Below are positions 1-11,848 of a stretch of 64,000 bases of DNA, piece by piece. Within the stretch, counting starts at the first letter, position 1. Each line of letters opens with the position of its first letter. A model generated the notes under the pieces. That model saw only the letters and a list, made by a program, of their open reading frames with translations, did not search any database and was not told the DNA's origin. The DNA comes from Branchiostoma floridae. Its lineage: Eukaryota > Chordata > Leptocardii > Amphioxiformes > Branchiostomatidae. The position numbers were made by a program, and so were the translations under genes. Location: NCBI RefSeq assembly GCF_000003815.2, contig NC_049987.1, forward strand, positions 20,966,187 through 21,030,186, given 5' to 3'.

Positions 1-125
1 ATTCACAAGTTTTCACAGATCCGGACCTGGACCTGATGCTCTGAACCTGGAACATACCTGGCTGACCAGAATTTTCCCTACCAGTATCCACCCCTCCCAT
101 GGTGCATTTTTATTCACCAGATTAT

Positions 126-184
126 CGTTTGTTGTCCAGTTCCTGTCCCTAACAAGACATTTTTGTTTGTTGTCCAGTTCCTGT
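126..184. repeat. short direct repeat before an NDC80 acceptor
   Basis: The 24-base string around TTGTTTGTTGTCCAGTTCC occurs at about 127-150 and again at about 161-184, the second copy ending just before the acceptor at 191-192. The first copy therefore duplicates most of the upstream part of this splice site. Confidence 0.6.
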
Positions 185-192
185 CCATGCAG

Positions 193-3100
193 GGTTTCCC
201 CCACCAGATCTCCCAGAAACTGATGTCGCCTCCCACCACAAAACTCTTCACCGCCATCGTACAGTTCCTGTACGGCCAGTTCCTCGACCCTTCCTTCCAG
301 ATCCTCAAGAAGTTTGAAGAAGAGATACCTAGGATCTTCAAGGATCTCAGGTGAGATCATGAGGTGTAAAGTTCAGTTCACTTCAGAGGTGTGAAAAAGG
401 TCATAAAGTCAACTAAGTTGCATTGATGTTTTGCTTTCTTTCATTCCTTCCTAATTCCTTCCTTCCCTCCCTCCCTCCATTCTTCCTTCCCTCCTTCCAA
501 ATTCTCTCCTTCCTTCCTTCTTTCCTTGTTTCTTTCTTTCTTTCCAGGATTTGTAAAAACTTTTAATTGAGACTTTAGACTAGCAAATTAAGTGTTTGTG
601 ATGTTGTGTGTTTGTGATGTTTGGGCTAGAGGTAGTGGCCTTCCCATTTGATGAATACTATACATAAGCATGGACCACAGTCTGGCTTGCAAATTCTCAC
701 TGATATTTCTCACAAACATTGTCCACAGACATTTGTGAGAAATATCAGCAAGCCAAGTGTAAAAACATAAACTTCCACCCTCCTTGTTCCTACTGAATGT
801 TGTTGATGATGTCCATGACACTGTTTGACTCGTGTGTGTGTGTTGTATTTGCAGATATCCCTTCCCCCTCAGTAAGAGTCAGATGTTCACCATCGGAACC
901 CCCCATACATGGCCTCATATTCTGGGAGCTCTGCACTGGCTACTGCAGCTGGTCAAGGTAATATACCCTAACCTGTACCCTAACCTATAACACTACACAA
1001 GCACACACATACATGTACATGTGTCTTGCCTCACATCTTGGAAGCTCTTGCACTGGTTACTGCAGTTATTCAAGGTAATACAAGTATATTCTCACCTATA
1101 TGCGTGCACAAACGCACACAGAAACATGCACACGCGTGCGCACAAACACACACACACACACACACACATACATACATACATACATACAAAGTTTAAACAC
1201 ATGCCCCCTCCCCCCAAAAAATGCACAAAACACATGTACACACTGTCTGACATACACTGAAGTCTTTTTGCCCAATGTTTGTGTAACAAGATTGTACTAA
1301 TTAAGTTGTTTTGTGCACTGTTTGTTCCAGTACTCCATGAGGGTTGATGGAGACAAGCTCATGTTCAACGAGGACTTCGAGTCCAACTCAGAAAACAAGG
1401 TAATAGTACTAGTACAGCAGTGAGCTTTAATTTCAATAAGTTATGGAGCAAAAGCTTGAAAAGCATATGTTGATGTAGGTTAGATATATATTGTAAAGCA
1501 TAATTTCTTGCCAAGGTACTGCTTTCTCAGTGACATAATAGGACTAGAAATTTATACTATCTTGTTATGTACATGTAAGAATAGCTGTCAGCTACCTTTA
1601 CTTTCCAAAGTTTGTATAGTCAACGATATGTTGTTAGTGCTGTTCACCACCAAACAAAAGGATAGCCTGGGCAGGGAGTGAAATCCTTTTTTTTTTGCTA
1701 CGTCATGCAAAATTGCAAGTTGGCAAAAATTTTACATGCAATTTGAAAAATTTACATGCAAAATACAACTAGTCTATTCTGCAATAGTCTAGCCAGCATC
1801 CGTCATTCCATCCTTTGGTGGAACTTTGCTGCGCAGGACAGATAAGAATTTTGCCCATTCTGTCACATTTGACGGACAGAAATCAGCGCTTGAAAGTATA
1901 GACAGAACTTGAAATTTTTTTAAAGATATCCACATAATCAGCATGTAATTTTGCAGCCAGCCAAATTTGATTATATATAACTCCTACTGACGACCGGTGA
2001 CGATCCCAGTCAGACAAACAAAGGCACCGTAGGCGTAGCTTCAGTATTTTTACTATAGGCCAGGTATTTTCAACATGCAAGATTGCAAGTTCAGAATATT
2101 TTTACATGCAAATCTCAAAAATTGTGTGCAAATTGCAAGTTAAGTATGTGTATTTCGAACCCTGCTGGGTATCATCCGATTACTACTGGGACTCATTTCA
2201 TTGCAATCTGTGATTCTTGTCAGGGTAGTGTAAGGAGCCCTGGTAGAAATCGGATGGTGCCCAGGCTACCAAAGGGAAGCAAGTGACATTGAACCGAAGC
2301 ATGATATTACTTGTCCCCCCTGCAGATCCTGTTTGAGTACAGCAGCGAGGCGTACAAGTGTTTCCTGGAGGGGAACGATGACATGATGTCCCAGTACGAC
2401 CAGAGGATGGAGGACGAACTCAGTAAGTGTCGTCTGCAGCTTCTTCTCATTTGCTTCAACTGACATTTTGGTGACTGTCACCTTCCTCAGGGCAATTCTT
2501 ACAGATGATTGGTTAGTACATGAAGATTAACCGATATAACTGTCCATAGGAGCCAATGGTGTAAAGGCTCTGAGGACCTGCTCACACTGAAAACATGTGT
2601 CTACTGCTTTTTGATAGGTTGTACATGTATCATTGACTGATATAACTGTGTCCGCAGGAGCCAGTGGTATAAAGGCTGAGGACCTGCAGACTCTGGCTAC
2701 TGAGAACATGAAGCTGCAGGAAGAACTGGAGCAGCTGGAGAAGCAGGAGGTAGGACAGTAAAAGATGGATCAGAATGCAATCATAACGGTGTCAAATAAT
2801 GCAATTAGTAACTCAAGTAGCTGGATATGATTTTAGAAATGGTCAGACGTTTCAGACAGTATCCACTCAGTCTTTCAGCAGTGACACTGAGCAAAACTAA
2901 GTTTTTCAACAGATCTTACTTATTGTCACTGACGACACACAGCGGATGGTGTTTCTGGTGGGCTGTAAATTGTAGCGAATCATGAATAAACAGACTCTTT
3001 TTACACAAACACTGGCGTTTTGGTGACTGGCTTTCACCTTTCTCAGAGCAATAGCAATATGTCACTGCTTAAAGGTGTGTGACATACCAACCTGATGAAA

Positions 3101-6100
3101 CTATTCACAGATGTATGAAATCATGTTTTTGCTCTTTTGTTGGATTTTAGTGTAAACTCTTGCTGTGTCTCCCCAGGACCCCCTGATTGCTGCCACCACC
3201 CTGCGTGACCAGCTGAAGGAAGATGCCAAACAGCTGCAGGACCACCTGGAGAAGGTGGAGCACCAGAAGAGTGGGCTGGTGCAGAACGCTGCACACCTGG
3301 AGGAGGAGCTGCAGATCAAACGTACGTCTTAGGATAGTTTCAAAGTTGTCTCCCGCATCCTCTCAGTTGTTAGTCAGACTAATGACTGTAGGTGTAAGTG
3401 AACCTGACCACCCCCATGTAGCCTCCATTTGGTAGCTCTTAAAGTTATAGGGTTCCCCGAAGAGTGGGCTGGTGCAGAACGGTGCGCACCTGGAGGAGGA
3501 ACTGCAAATCAAACGTACGTCTTAGGATAGTTTCACAGTTTTGCAATATTGGACTATCTAGTAAATGTGTTCACCACCTTTCTGAGTTAGGACATAAAAC
3601 CTGCTCTTATAACTAGGGTGAGCCCACTGGACAGAGCCGCTTGGAAGTGCAGTGTGAAGACTATCCAACTGCTGCTTACCATTGTGTCAGGGACCCCAGC
3701 AGCAGTATAATCAAATACTGGATGCTACTACAGTACTACTACTAGTACTACTTCTACTGCTGGCCCTTGACACAGTGTATGAAGATAGATTCAATCTCTT
3801 GAACCAGAGATTTTTCTACAAAAAAATTGCAAGAGGGAGCAGCACCACCAATTGGGGGAGATAGGGTTCTCCCTGCCAGGGTATGGAGTTTTTTATAATT
3901 CTAAGTTAAAATATTGCATTCTATGGATTCCTAGGGGCCTAGATTACTATCAGACAGGTCACAGTTGAAGACTGTGGCCACATGTGATCTCTGGTCAATC
4001 AGAATTTTATGCTTGCCAGAGGATCTGCTGCCCAGGGTAAGCGCATGGTCAGGGCATGAGGGCACAGCGCCCCTGTTCTCTTGTTTAAAAAGAATCCCTG
4101 TCTCTGCAGGCCAGGAGCTTGAGACAGAGCAGAAAGAGAATGTACGTCTGCAGCAGATCTTCGACACGCAGGAGTTCTCCCCGATGGACGTGGAGCTGAT
4201 GAACCGCCAGCGCCAGCAGCTCAGCGTGACCTTAGACGACCTCAACAAGGAGATCGAGCGGCTGGAGCAGCAGTGCTGGGAGCTGGAGATGAAACAGTCC
4301 AAGCAGAGGGAACAGGTTTGTTTGTTTGTTTGTTTGCTTACTTCATTCTAAAGCTGTGCAGTGAAGGAATATGTCATATTCATAATCCATGTTTTTCTCA
4401 GATGTAGCCTCACTTATGCTATCCAGTTTAGCGTTGTTCCCAGTCTTGCAAGGGTTAAACAACTTGTAGGCAAGAACTGGTGCAGGAATATTTAAGTGTA
4501 ACATGCCATGTTCTCCCCATGCTATACACTTCAAGCTTTAATTTGATTTTAATACTAGGTTTATTCCTTAGCTGTTAACCTTTCAAATGCTGTTAAGGTG
4601 TCATGCTTGTTTTTGCCCCAGATGCAATCAGTTGTGTCGAAGAATAACCATGTTCTTTTAAATCCTTTCGCAGTGTTGGAATGTTTGCACCTCTTCAGTG
4701 CTGTCTACTGTGTCTAGTTCTCAAGTTGTTTAGTGAACAAGACTTTATTTCCAACCCCCTCAGATGCAATCGGTAGTGCAGGAGTACAACATGCATTACC
4801 TGCTATGTTGTTTCAAAGCCTTTCCCATTGTTGGAATATAAATGTTTGCATCTCTTACAAGTGCTGTCTACTGGTTCTAGTTCTCATGTTGTGTAGTGAA
4901 CAAGACTTCCCCTTCCCCAGATGCAGTCAGTAGTGCAGGAGTACAACATGCTGGCACGGCAGCTGAAGCTCATCCCCCCGACCGCCGAGAACGCACACGG
5001 CATGGACTACGAGATGCGCCTTGTGTTCAACGCAGGGAGCACGGCCAACCAGGTCGCCATGGTCGACTTCGTAGGGACCATCAAGGTATTTATCTGTTTA
5101 GTCAGTATAACCACCCTCTGGCATAATAGCTTCTGTATCTTTATCTGTATACTCTCATGTCCCTAATAAACGTACCGGGACGTTTATTTTTTTCAGTCTC
5201 ACAATCCACCCGGTACGTTCTTATTTTGGACGGTACGTTTATTTTTTCTGAAAATTGGGGCTTTGCTTAGCCAGGAACCTCAAAGAATCGAATTTTGGAG
5301 GTTTTCTGCCCATATTTCCGCGGTATTTTTGCTCAAAATTCCCTATTTTTCGGGCGAAACGGCACGGATTTCCATGAGCGTGTACGCGTACGCGGTACTC
5401 TTTCGGTGATTTCGGTCGATCTCGCTATGACGCTACGAAGTAAATGTTGTTCTTGGGGGAAAATAAAACACCACACTGACGTTTTGAAATACAATTTTTA
5501 CATAAATAACTTTTAGTTTTAATTTAGTAGTAGTTTATAGTCTCTGTTTACATCGTAAACCAGCATCTTGCACGAGGAATTTCCCGCCGGTCTTGTGGTT
5601 CCATGCGCTTTCGGCAGCGAGGCGGAAGAGTGATTCGTTCACATAATAAATACTGGACGTAAAAATAACAACTATAACTTCGTTTCTCTTGTGATATGAG
5701 TTTTGACGCCGCAAATTCTCCCAAACGACAGGAATTCGTCGGTAAAAACAGCAAGTTCATAATCATTTCTAAGCATCAAACCACCACATCTTTCCTTTGT
5801 AGATGCATGTGCCATTATGCCGAGATGGTCACGTCGAAATAAAACTTTCTTAACGTAGGCTTAGCAAAAATCAACCTTAGTCTAGTTTTCACATAACTAA
5901 CTTTCATTTAATAGATTTTAATCGTTTTTATACCGTAATCACTGTATTTTATGCTACACATCAGAAATCTTGTTGCGATATTTTACCTTGGTAAAAGTGG
6001 AGTCGTCCAGTGACCCCTAGTGACCTTGTTTACAGCTGCTGCGACGCAATGTTGGAGAAAAACCGAAAGACGGAGATTTCCATTTTTGGCCCGCGGAATA

Positions 6101-9100
6101 CGAAAATTGTGACAGCGCACATGCATTTCAAGAGCCTAAAAAATCAGATACATGAACGGACGGTCTATTTGTAAAATCTACCCATATAGCCTTCCAGTCT
6201 GCACAGAAATGACGATGTAGAGAAGGGTAGAAGTGCAAAGAGTCTGAGATGAGAAAAAAACGCCACGTGAATTCAACAACACTTCGCATAAAATCACATA
6301 ATTTTGTATAATGTTTCCTTTATTCAATGTCTCCTTCATAAAGAGTCCAAGTTGAACCGACATCTTGCTGATGTAGTACAGAAAAAAAAACGTGATCCAC
6401 TCGTGGATAATTTACTATTTAGCGTAGCGTAACGCGGCCGGCCACGCGTCCGTGACGGCAGTGTTGGCATAGCGGCCGGACTGAAAATCGTCTGGCCGCG
6501 ACCGCATTCGACAGGTGACCGCTATAGACTATTTCTTAATGCTTAGGTCAACGGGAAAAATCCAAGGGACCGACGAAAACTGACCGCATGGCCAGTTACG
6601 TGGCCCCTATACTCAGGTGACCCTAAGGCAGGTTTCACTACGAATTTCAACTTATTAATTAATACCTTTTATTAAAAAATTGAGAAAACATCATGATTCG
6701 AACAAGATATCTATATAGTTCTTCAGCTCATCATTTATAGAACTAACTGATGTGGTTCTTAGGCATAAATGAATAAAAAGACCTACCTGCTTATCATCTC
6801 CTTTTCTTTGGACAGAAGTAGCATGTTCACAGTTAAATACATGTCAATTTGGTAATTTTCCGGGGAGTATGTTTATTCCTGGGGGTACGTTTATTAGATA
6901 TTGACGATTTGTCCGGGGGGTATGTTTATTCCGGAGGGTATGTTTATTAGGGACATGAGAGTAGCTGGTATACTGGTAACCATCCTTTGGTGTGATAACA
7001 CCAGCTTCTGTATCTGTATCTGTGTAGACAGTATAACCTCCTTTCAACGTAACATACCAGCTTCTGTATCTGTGTGGCCAACTCCTTTAGCATAACACCA
7101 ACTTGTGTATCAAGATCTGTATCTGTATAGCTGTATTAGCCAACATAACCACTATTCAGTGCAACAAACCAGCTTCTGTATGTGTATCTGTATATATACT
7201 GCTGACCAACAGTCAGCTGTGAAGTCAGTCATCTTCTCTATGAATCAGGGGATAAATATTTATTTGTTTGTTTGTGTTCCAGCCTGCCCTGATCCAGATG
7301 AGGAAGCAGATTGCAGACACCTGCCACAGCATCGAGGCTGCCAGGCTCACTGAGGAGGAGTCACTCGAACAGGTTTGTAGTCAGGGCAGATCACATATAT
7401 ATATACTCAGGGTTCTCCCCAGCGCAGTTGAGTGTAGGGGGCGGCTACGCTGTATCCCCTATGCTGTGAATTGGGCCCCTAAGCTGTATTTTAACCAGGG
7501 TACTAGCTTTTCTGTTGTTTTCTAAGAAAGGTAGCAAAATGTTGGCTTTATTTCATTAGATTTCACCCTCAAAATGCAGGGAATAGTGTTATGATTTAAA
7601 AGATTTTCAGGGTGAGGATACCCAAGACCCTGTACAATACCCACTCCTGCCATGTGGCTTTGCCACACTAAGATGCCCCTACACTGTGAAAAAATCCTGG
7701 TGAGTATTCATGGAGGGTCGAGCTAGGATAGAGTCAAAAGAGGTTCAGGAGCATACTAGCGCTAAAACCTACAGAAGACAGGACTACCCATGGCACAGTA
7801 GTTACAACATTGAGATGATGGCATTGGTAATGCAAAATTCTCAGACATGTTGTTTTATCTGCCCAGATCACAGACATGATAAACGATAAGAAGGAGGAGC
7901 TTGGCCTGATGGAGACCCGGCTGCGCAGGATTGAGGAGGAACTGGACCACAAGAAGGAGGTCAGACAAATGACAACTAACTGCGACTAGTGATTTTATAT
8001 CTTTTTGAGTATTAGGCAAGAGGCACATTGCTTATTTAAAGCCCTATGCTCAAAACACAATTTTAAAACAAGGAATAGACCAGATACATACATGAATACA
8101 GCATGGATAACAGAAAAGTAAATGTAAACAAGACATGTTGGTGCTGTATCAATTACGAGAATCTACCTTTGCAGTGAAGTATGGACTATATCAAAGATGT
8201 TAGTTTTGTACTGTCTTTACTTCATGTACCTCCACCAAAAAGGTTGGGCAGTGTTTCTTACTAGTAGCTGGTTGGTCTGTTAACCATGTAACTATAGAAG
8301 CTGTCAAAGGAGTTTTGTTTATTTGGGTTTGCCTGTACTACTTTGGAAAAGATTTGGATTCAGATTTCAAAAATTAACAAAGATTGAGAAGTGTGTTTTG
8401 TTTCTTTGTAATACTCAAGACTGACTGAGACAAGACTGAATATGGAGGAATTTTTGTTCATATTGAATCAATACTTTTCCTTTCCGCCCCCAGATGATGG
8501 CCAGAGAGTACAAGAAGCATGCCGACGAGGTCCAAGACGTTCAGAACCAGCTGCAGGAGATGCGCCTCACCCACCAGGAACTGGAGGCTAAGAAAGACGA
8601 GGCCTACAAGGAGCTGCAAGTGTCGCACCAAGCAGCCGTGGCCAAGGTCAAGGAGTGGGAGAGGGAGGAGACGGAGTATGTGGACTTTCTGGTACACTGT
8701 GTGGAGCTCGTCTGTGCGCATCAGGACAAGATACAGGTGAGACATGGTTTTACACCTGTGTAGGGCAGGTAAGGATAGAAATAAGGAAGGTTTTTTACAC
8801 CTGTGTAGAACTGGTAAAGCTCTAAAGATACAGGACGGAGTATGTGGACTTCCTGGTGCACTGTGTGGAACTCGTCTGTGCGCATCAGGACAAGATACAA
8901 GTGAGAAATGGTTTTACACCTGTGTAGGGCAGGTAAGGATAGAATTAAGGAAGGTTTTTTAGACCTGTGTAGAACTGGTAAAGCTCTAAAGATACAGGAC
9001 GGAGTATGTGGACTTTCTGGTGCACTGTGTGGAGCTCGTCTGTGCACATCAGGACAAGATACAGGTGAGACATGGTTTAACACCTGTGTAGGGCAGGTAA

Positions 9101-9526
9101 AGATAGAAGTGAGGAAGTTTTTTTACACCTGTGTGGAACAGGTAAAGCTCTAAAGATACAGGACTTCCTGGTACACTGTGTGGAGCTCGTCTGTGTGCAT
9201 CAGGACAAGATACAGGTGAGAATGTGGGGCAGGTAAAGCCCTAAAGATACAGATGAGGGAGTTTTTTTACACCTGTGTGATGCAGGTAAAGATTAGTCCT
9301 TCGTTCCCATGTTCGCTTCTGCTATCCGTCTCGGATTTGATGTGGCCTACGCACACTGCTTCACAAGCCAATAGTTTGTCTGCGCTTCTCACATGTACTT
9401 GTCTCCCCTTGTCTGTAGGACCACTTCTCCAAACTCCAGGCCCAGGCCATGGCTACACTCCAGGAGACGCAGCAGATAGAAGTGCCCACCTCCCAACTCC
9501 TGTCCAACACTGACCAACAAGACTAG
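193..9526 (+). CDS. NDC80: NDC80/HEC1 kinetochore protein, 5' end outside window
   Basis: Ndc80 subunit of the outer-kinetochore NDC80 complex, which binds microtubules through a calponin-homology (CH) head and a long coiled coil. Visible exons: 193-350, 855-957, 1331-1399, 2326-2422, 2658-2749, 3177-3321, 4110-4315, 4921-5085, 7283-7372, 7867-7959, 8494-8736, 9419-9526 (stop TAG 9524-9526). Every junction is GT-AG and the frame is kept throughout. Exons 1-2 give the family signature [16 protein letters not shown] followed by [16 protein letters not shown], the CH domain. Exons 5-12 are heptad-rich coiled coil, with the conserved LARQLKLIP stretch in the exon at 4921. The N-terminal tail and first exon(s) lie left of base 1. 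The protein ends with a short tail encoded in the first unit of a minisatellite. Several exons have degraded partial copies in the neighbouring introns (listed separately). The family call is secure; exact borders of the small exons are inferred from splice sites. Confidence 0.93.
432..546. repeat. pyrimidine-rich (TTCC)n/(TTTC)n tract
   Basis: About 115 bases of almost pure C/T made of TTCC, CTCC and TTTC units in the intron between the first two visible NDC80 exons. Low-complexity DNA with no coding content. Confidence 0.85.
1018..1081 (+). repeat. degraded partial copy of the second NDC80 exon with its donor
   Basis: This stretch aligns with 907-963, the 3' part of the exon encoding [17 protein letters not shown] and its GTAATA donor. 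It keeps words such as GGAAGCTCTTGCACTGG and TTCAAGGTAATA but carries a one-base insertion and substitutions. It lies 60 bases downstream of the true exon and has no good acceptor of its own, so it is a duplicated exon fragment that is probably not used. Confidence 0.75.
1143..1188. repeat. (CA)n(CATA)n microsatellite
   Basis: An uninterrupted run of CA dinucleotides followed by CATA tetranucleotides in an NDC80 intron. It creates spurious His/Thr and Val/Cys reading frames on both strands. Confidence 0.9.
2529..2599 (+). repeat. degraded partial copy of the NDC80 exon at 2658
   Basis: It aligns with 2636-2706: GATATAACTGT, then CCATAGGAGCCAATGGT, then AAGGCTCTGAGGACCTGC. It thus duplicates the acceptor region plus the start of the exon encoding [13 protein letters not shown] two-base insertion (GCTCTGAG instead of GCTGAG) breaks the frame, and the acceptor AG is retained. 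Confidence 0.78.
2787..2950. repeat. dispersed non-coding repeat, family copy A
   Basis: The core GATTTTAGAAATGGTCAGAC...TTTCAGACAGTATCCACT...CAGTGACACTGA recurs in diverged form at 16340-16485 and 17335-17520, inside ARL13B introns. No coding potential. This looks like a short interspersed or MITE-type family. Confidence 0.55.
3459..3534 (+). repeat. partial copy of the 3' end of the NDC80 exon at 3177
   Basis: GAAGAGTGGGCTGGTGCAGA to the donor GTACGTCTTAGGATAGTTTC is repeated from 3266-3341 with only a few substitutions. The copy contains the exon end, the splice donor and about 20 bases of intron. It has no obvious acceptor directly upstream. Confidence 0.85.
4613..4951 (+). repeat. tandem repeat of about 150 bp containing the NDC80 exon-8 acceptor
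   Basis: Three successive acceptor-plus-exon-start segments read CCCCAGATGCAATCAGTTGTG (about 4616), CCCTCAGATGCAATCGGTAG (about 4758) and CCCCAGATGCAGTCAGTAG (4916, the real exon). The intervening DNA (AGTGCTGTCTACT...TAGTGAACAAGACTT) is also repeated. The upstream copies are cryptic acceptors that stay in frame for only a few codons. Confidence 0.75.
5152..6961. mobile_element. non-autonomous DNA transposon, about 1.8 kb, TA target duplication
   Basis: The ends are inverted repeats starting CTCTCATGTCCCTAATAAAC and matching the reverse complement of the right end at 6942-6961, flanked by TA at 5150-5151 and 6962-6963. Both subterminal regions carry several GGTACGTTTATT or GGTATGTTTATT motifs. 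No reading frame resembling a transposase is visible, so it would need enzyme from elsewhere. It sits in an NDC80 intron. A TA duplication fits the Tc1/mariner-type group, but the family is not identified. Confidence 0.78.
6964..7200. repeat. tandem intronic repeat of about 60-75 bp
   Basis: Degenerate units of the type ACCAGCTTCTGTATCTGTAT...AGTATAACC recur about four times here. One further unit lies at 5103-5149, on the other side of the transposon at 5152-6961. The transposon therefore landed inside this array. Confidence 0.65.
7403..7707. mobile_element. putative MITE beginning ATACTCAGGGTTCTCCCCAG
   Basis: A stretch of about 300 bases in an NDC80 intron. ATACTCAGGGTTCTC at the left is a partial inverted match to the right end, whose reverse complement reads ATACTCACCAGGATTTT. 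It contains GC-rich words (TAGGGGGCGGCTACGCTG) unlike the surrounding intron. A related GGTTCTCCCCAG terminus occurs at 17108-17287. The borders are approximate. Confidence 0.42.
8676..9280 (+). repeat. four-copy tandem array of an NDC80 exon end
   Basis: The 3' end of exon 8494-8736 ([21 protein letters not shown]) with its donor and about 100 bases of intron is repeated at about 8837-8899, 8999-9064 and 9163-9214 (unit about 160 bp). The copies stay open and keep the GTGAGA-type donor; the copy ending at 8899 has AAGTGAGAA instead of CAGGTGAGA. Each copy is preceded by AAAGATACAG, a weak acceptor-like sequence. These could be used as alternative exons but are more simply an intronic duplication. 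The model uses the first copy, which is contiguous with the exon. Confidence 0.85.
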
Positions 9527-10320
9527 TTCTGAACCTCAGAAGTGCCCACCTCCCAACTCCTGTCCAACACTGACCAACAAGACTAGTTCTGAACCTCAGA
9601 AGTGCCCACCTCCCAACTCCTGTCCAACACTGACCAGCAAGACTAGTTCTGAACCTCAGATAAGTCAGAAGTGCCCAACTCCAAACTTCTGCCCAGCACT
9701 GACCAACAAGACTAGTTCTGAACCTCAGAAGTGCCCACCTCCCAACTCCTGTCCAACACTGACCAGCAAGACTAGTTCTGAACCTCAGAAGTGCCCACCT
9801 CCCAACTCCTATCCAACACTGACCAACAAGACTAGTTCTGAACCTCAGAAGTACCCACCTCCCAACTCCTATCCAACACTGACCAACAAGACTAGTTCTG
9901 AACCTCAGAAGTGCCCACCTCCAAACTCCTGTCCAGCACTGACCAACAATACTAGTTCTGAACCTCAGAAGTGCCCAACTCCTGTCCAACACTGACCAAC
10001 AAGACTAGTTCTGAACCTCAGAAGTGCCCACCACCAAACTCCTGCCCAACACTGACCAACAAGACTAGTTCTGAACCTCAAAAGTGCCCAACTCCAAACT
10101 CCTGCCCAACACTGACCAACAAGACTAGTTCTGAACCTCAAAAGTGCCCAACTCCTGTCCAACACTGACCAACAAGACTAGTTCTGAACCTCAGAAGTGC
10201 CCAACTCCAAACTTCTGTCCAACACTGACCAACAAGACTAGTTCTGAAGCTCAGAAGTGCCCACCTCCAAACTCCTATCCAACACTGACCAACAAGACTA
10301 GTTCTGAAGCTCAGAGGAGC
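9478..10320. repeat. 60-bp minisatellite covering the NDC80 stop codon and 3' UTR
   Basis: Fourteen units with core AGTGCCCACCTCCCAACTCC...CACTGACCAACAAGACTAGT...GAACCTCAG. The unit is 60 bp, with some copies shortened by about 8-10 bases and one carrying an extra TAAGTCAGAA. The first unit encodes the last residues of NDC80 and its TAG. The 60-base period is a multiple of three, which creates long apparent reading frames on both strands that are not genes. Confidence 0.95.
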
Positions 10321-10712
10321 CATTTATTTTCACTTTGTGACTGTAAACTTAGTATTATTTCATTTTTGCACACACAGGCATTCATACATAAAGAAATATA
10401 GTACACATGCTATCCTGTCTTCTCAATTCTTTTGCCTCTAAGAAGTACCTAGCATTTTAACACAACTAACAACACAGTTATGTTGATACTGCAAGCCCTC
10501 TCTTTGATCGTAGTAGAAATGTGGAAATATTTCCAACAATACATGTTCTCGTTCTCGTTCGTCCCATAGCATGATGTACATTACATGTACATCATTACAA
10601 ATAGATTGTACAAATATTGGCTAAGCATATTAAGTCTTTAGTATCTAAGAAAGTATAGTACTTTGTAGTTGTCCTGCTAGACTGATGAATGTGACGTGTA
10701 TGTATTTTTCGA

Positions 10713-10718
10713 AATAAA
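10713..10718 (+). promoter_or_regulatory. candidate NDC80 poly(A) signal (AATAAA)
   Basis: AATAAA about 1.2 kb after the NDC80 stop, beyond the minisatellite. A second AATAAA at 11092-11097 is an alternative. The choice cannot be made from sequence alone. Confidence 0.35.
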
Positions 10719-11848
10719 AAAAATCTAGATTGCCATACTTGATATTCTACAGTTCAAGTCTAGTATACATAGCAAACTATCATAGTGTAGCTTAGGAATA
10801 ACTGTACAAAAGATTCATGTATATTTTTGGCTGTTCTCATTTTTTTTATAGACATGTTTTTGTTACACTTGGGGGAAAAATTAAAGTAAAGCCTTCTATG
10901 TTTTCAAAGCCTTCTTTGTTTTACATCACATTATGTGTTCCCATGCTTCAAGTATCCTGTCCGAACTGTTTATTGTCATGGAGGACTGTTCAGTTTATGG
11001 TTCGAGGGTTACTTACTCTTTTTCTAATGAGCTTTTACAAAGGCTTATGTATTCGTCCTGATCAATTGTGTAAATATCTTTCGTGTTGTTCAATAAAATC
11101 AGTCATATTCTCACTTTTGTTGATTTACCGCTGAATCATAGAATTAAAGAGCAATCTTAATAAAGTTCTTGACTTCAGTTAGATCTTATCAACTCATTAG
11201 CTCATTACTTCTGAGTATGGCAGATCGCCAGTTGAACACACAACAGTTCCACTGGACTAGCCTAATGCTGTAGTGGCCCAAGGGCTACAGGAACAGAGAT
11301 GGGCACTGCCATATACATGTAGTACTACACTAAAAGGTGTGTCAAGGATTTGAATTTTAAGTTAAAGAAAGGAGGAACACCACGATTTCATACAAACAAT
11401 AAAATCTTTACTTTCAAGTCCATTGCATGAGCAATGTACATTTTACAGTATCTTACACATTACAAGACATTGTACCTGTCGGTAACAGACCATGATTGTT
11501 AGTTACTGTGGTTACTATAACTGCCAACATAAAAAGCTTAAAACAATGAATATACATATTTTAACATTGTAGAAAAGAATTAATTTAGTCCACATGTGAG
11601 TTACAACAACTAGCCATCTTGAGAAGTCAGTACAACTTTTTCCTCTCCTAAAACCAGTAATGTACTGTGTACCATCTACTGCGCAACATGTACAAGTGTT
11701 CTTGTAATGTCTTTATACAAGTATCTACAGTCTCACATAGATTTACATGCTTTGTAACAGCTCTGGTAGGAAAACCTTCGTTAAATTAGTTCTGACACAT
11801 ATTGCTTCTGGCAGTTCGACATTATCTGGTAGTTTGACGACAAACTGT

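Noticed and set aside
13-360. 115-codon minus-strand open frame
   Set aside because: Antisense of the first visible NDC80 exon, which has clear family similarity on the plus strand.
9453-9992. 179-codon open frame on the minus strand with repeated [16 protein letters not shown]-like units
   Set aside because: It is produced by the 60-bp minisatellite whose period is divisible by three. No start context, splice structure or family similarity.
8676-10320. Regularly spaced repeats suggesting a CRISPR array
   Set aside because: Eukaryotic context, tandem units with no unique spacers, and repeats derived from NDC80 exons.
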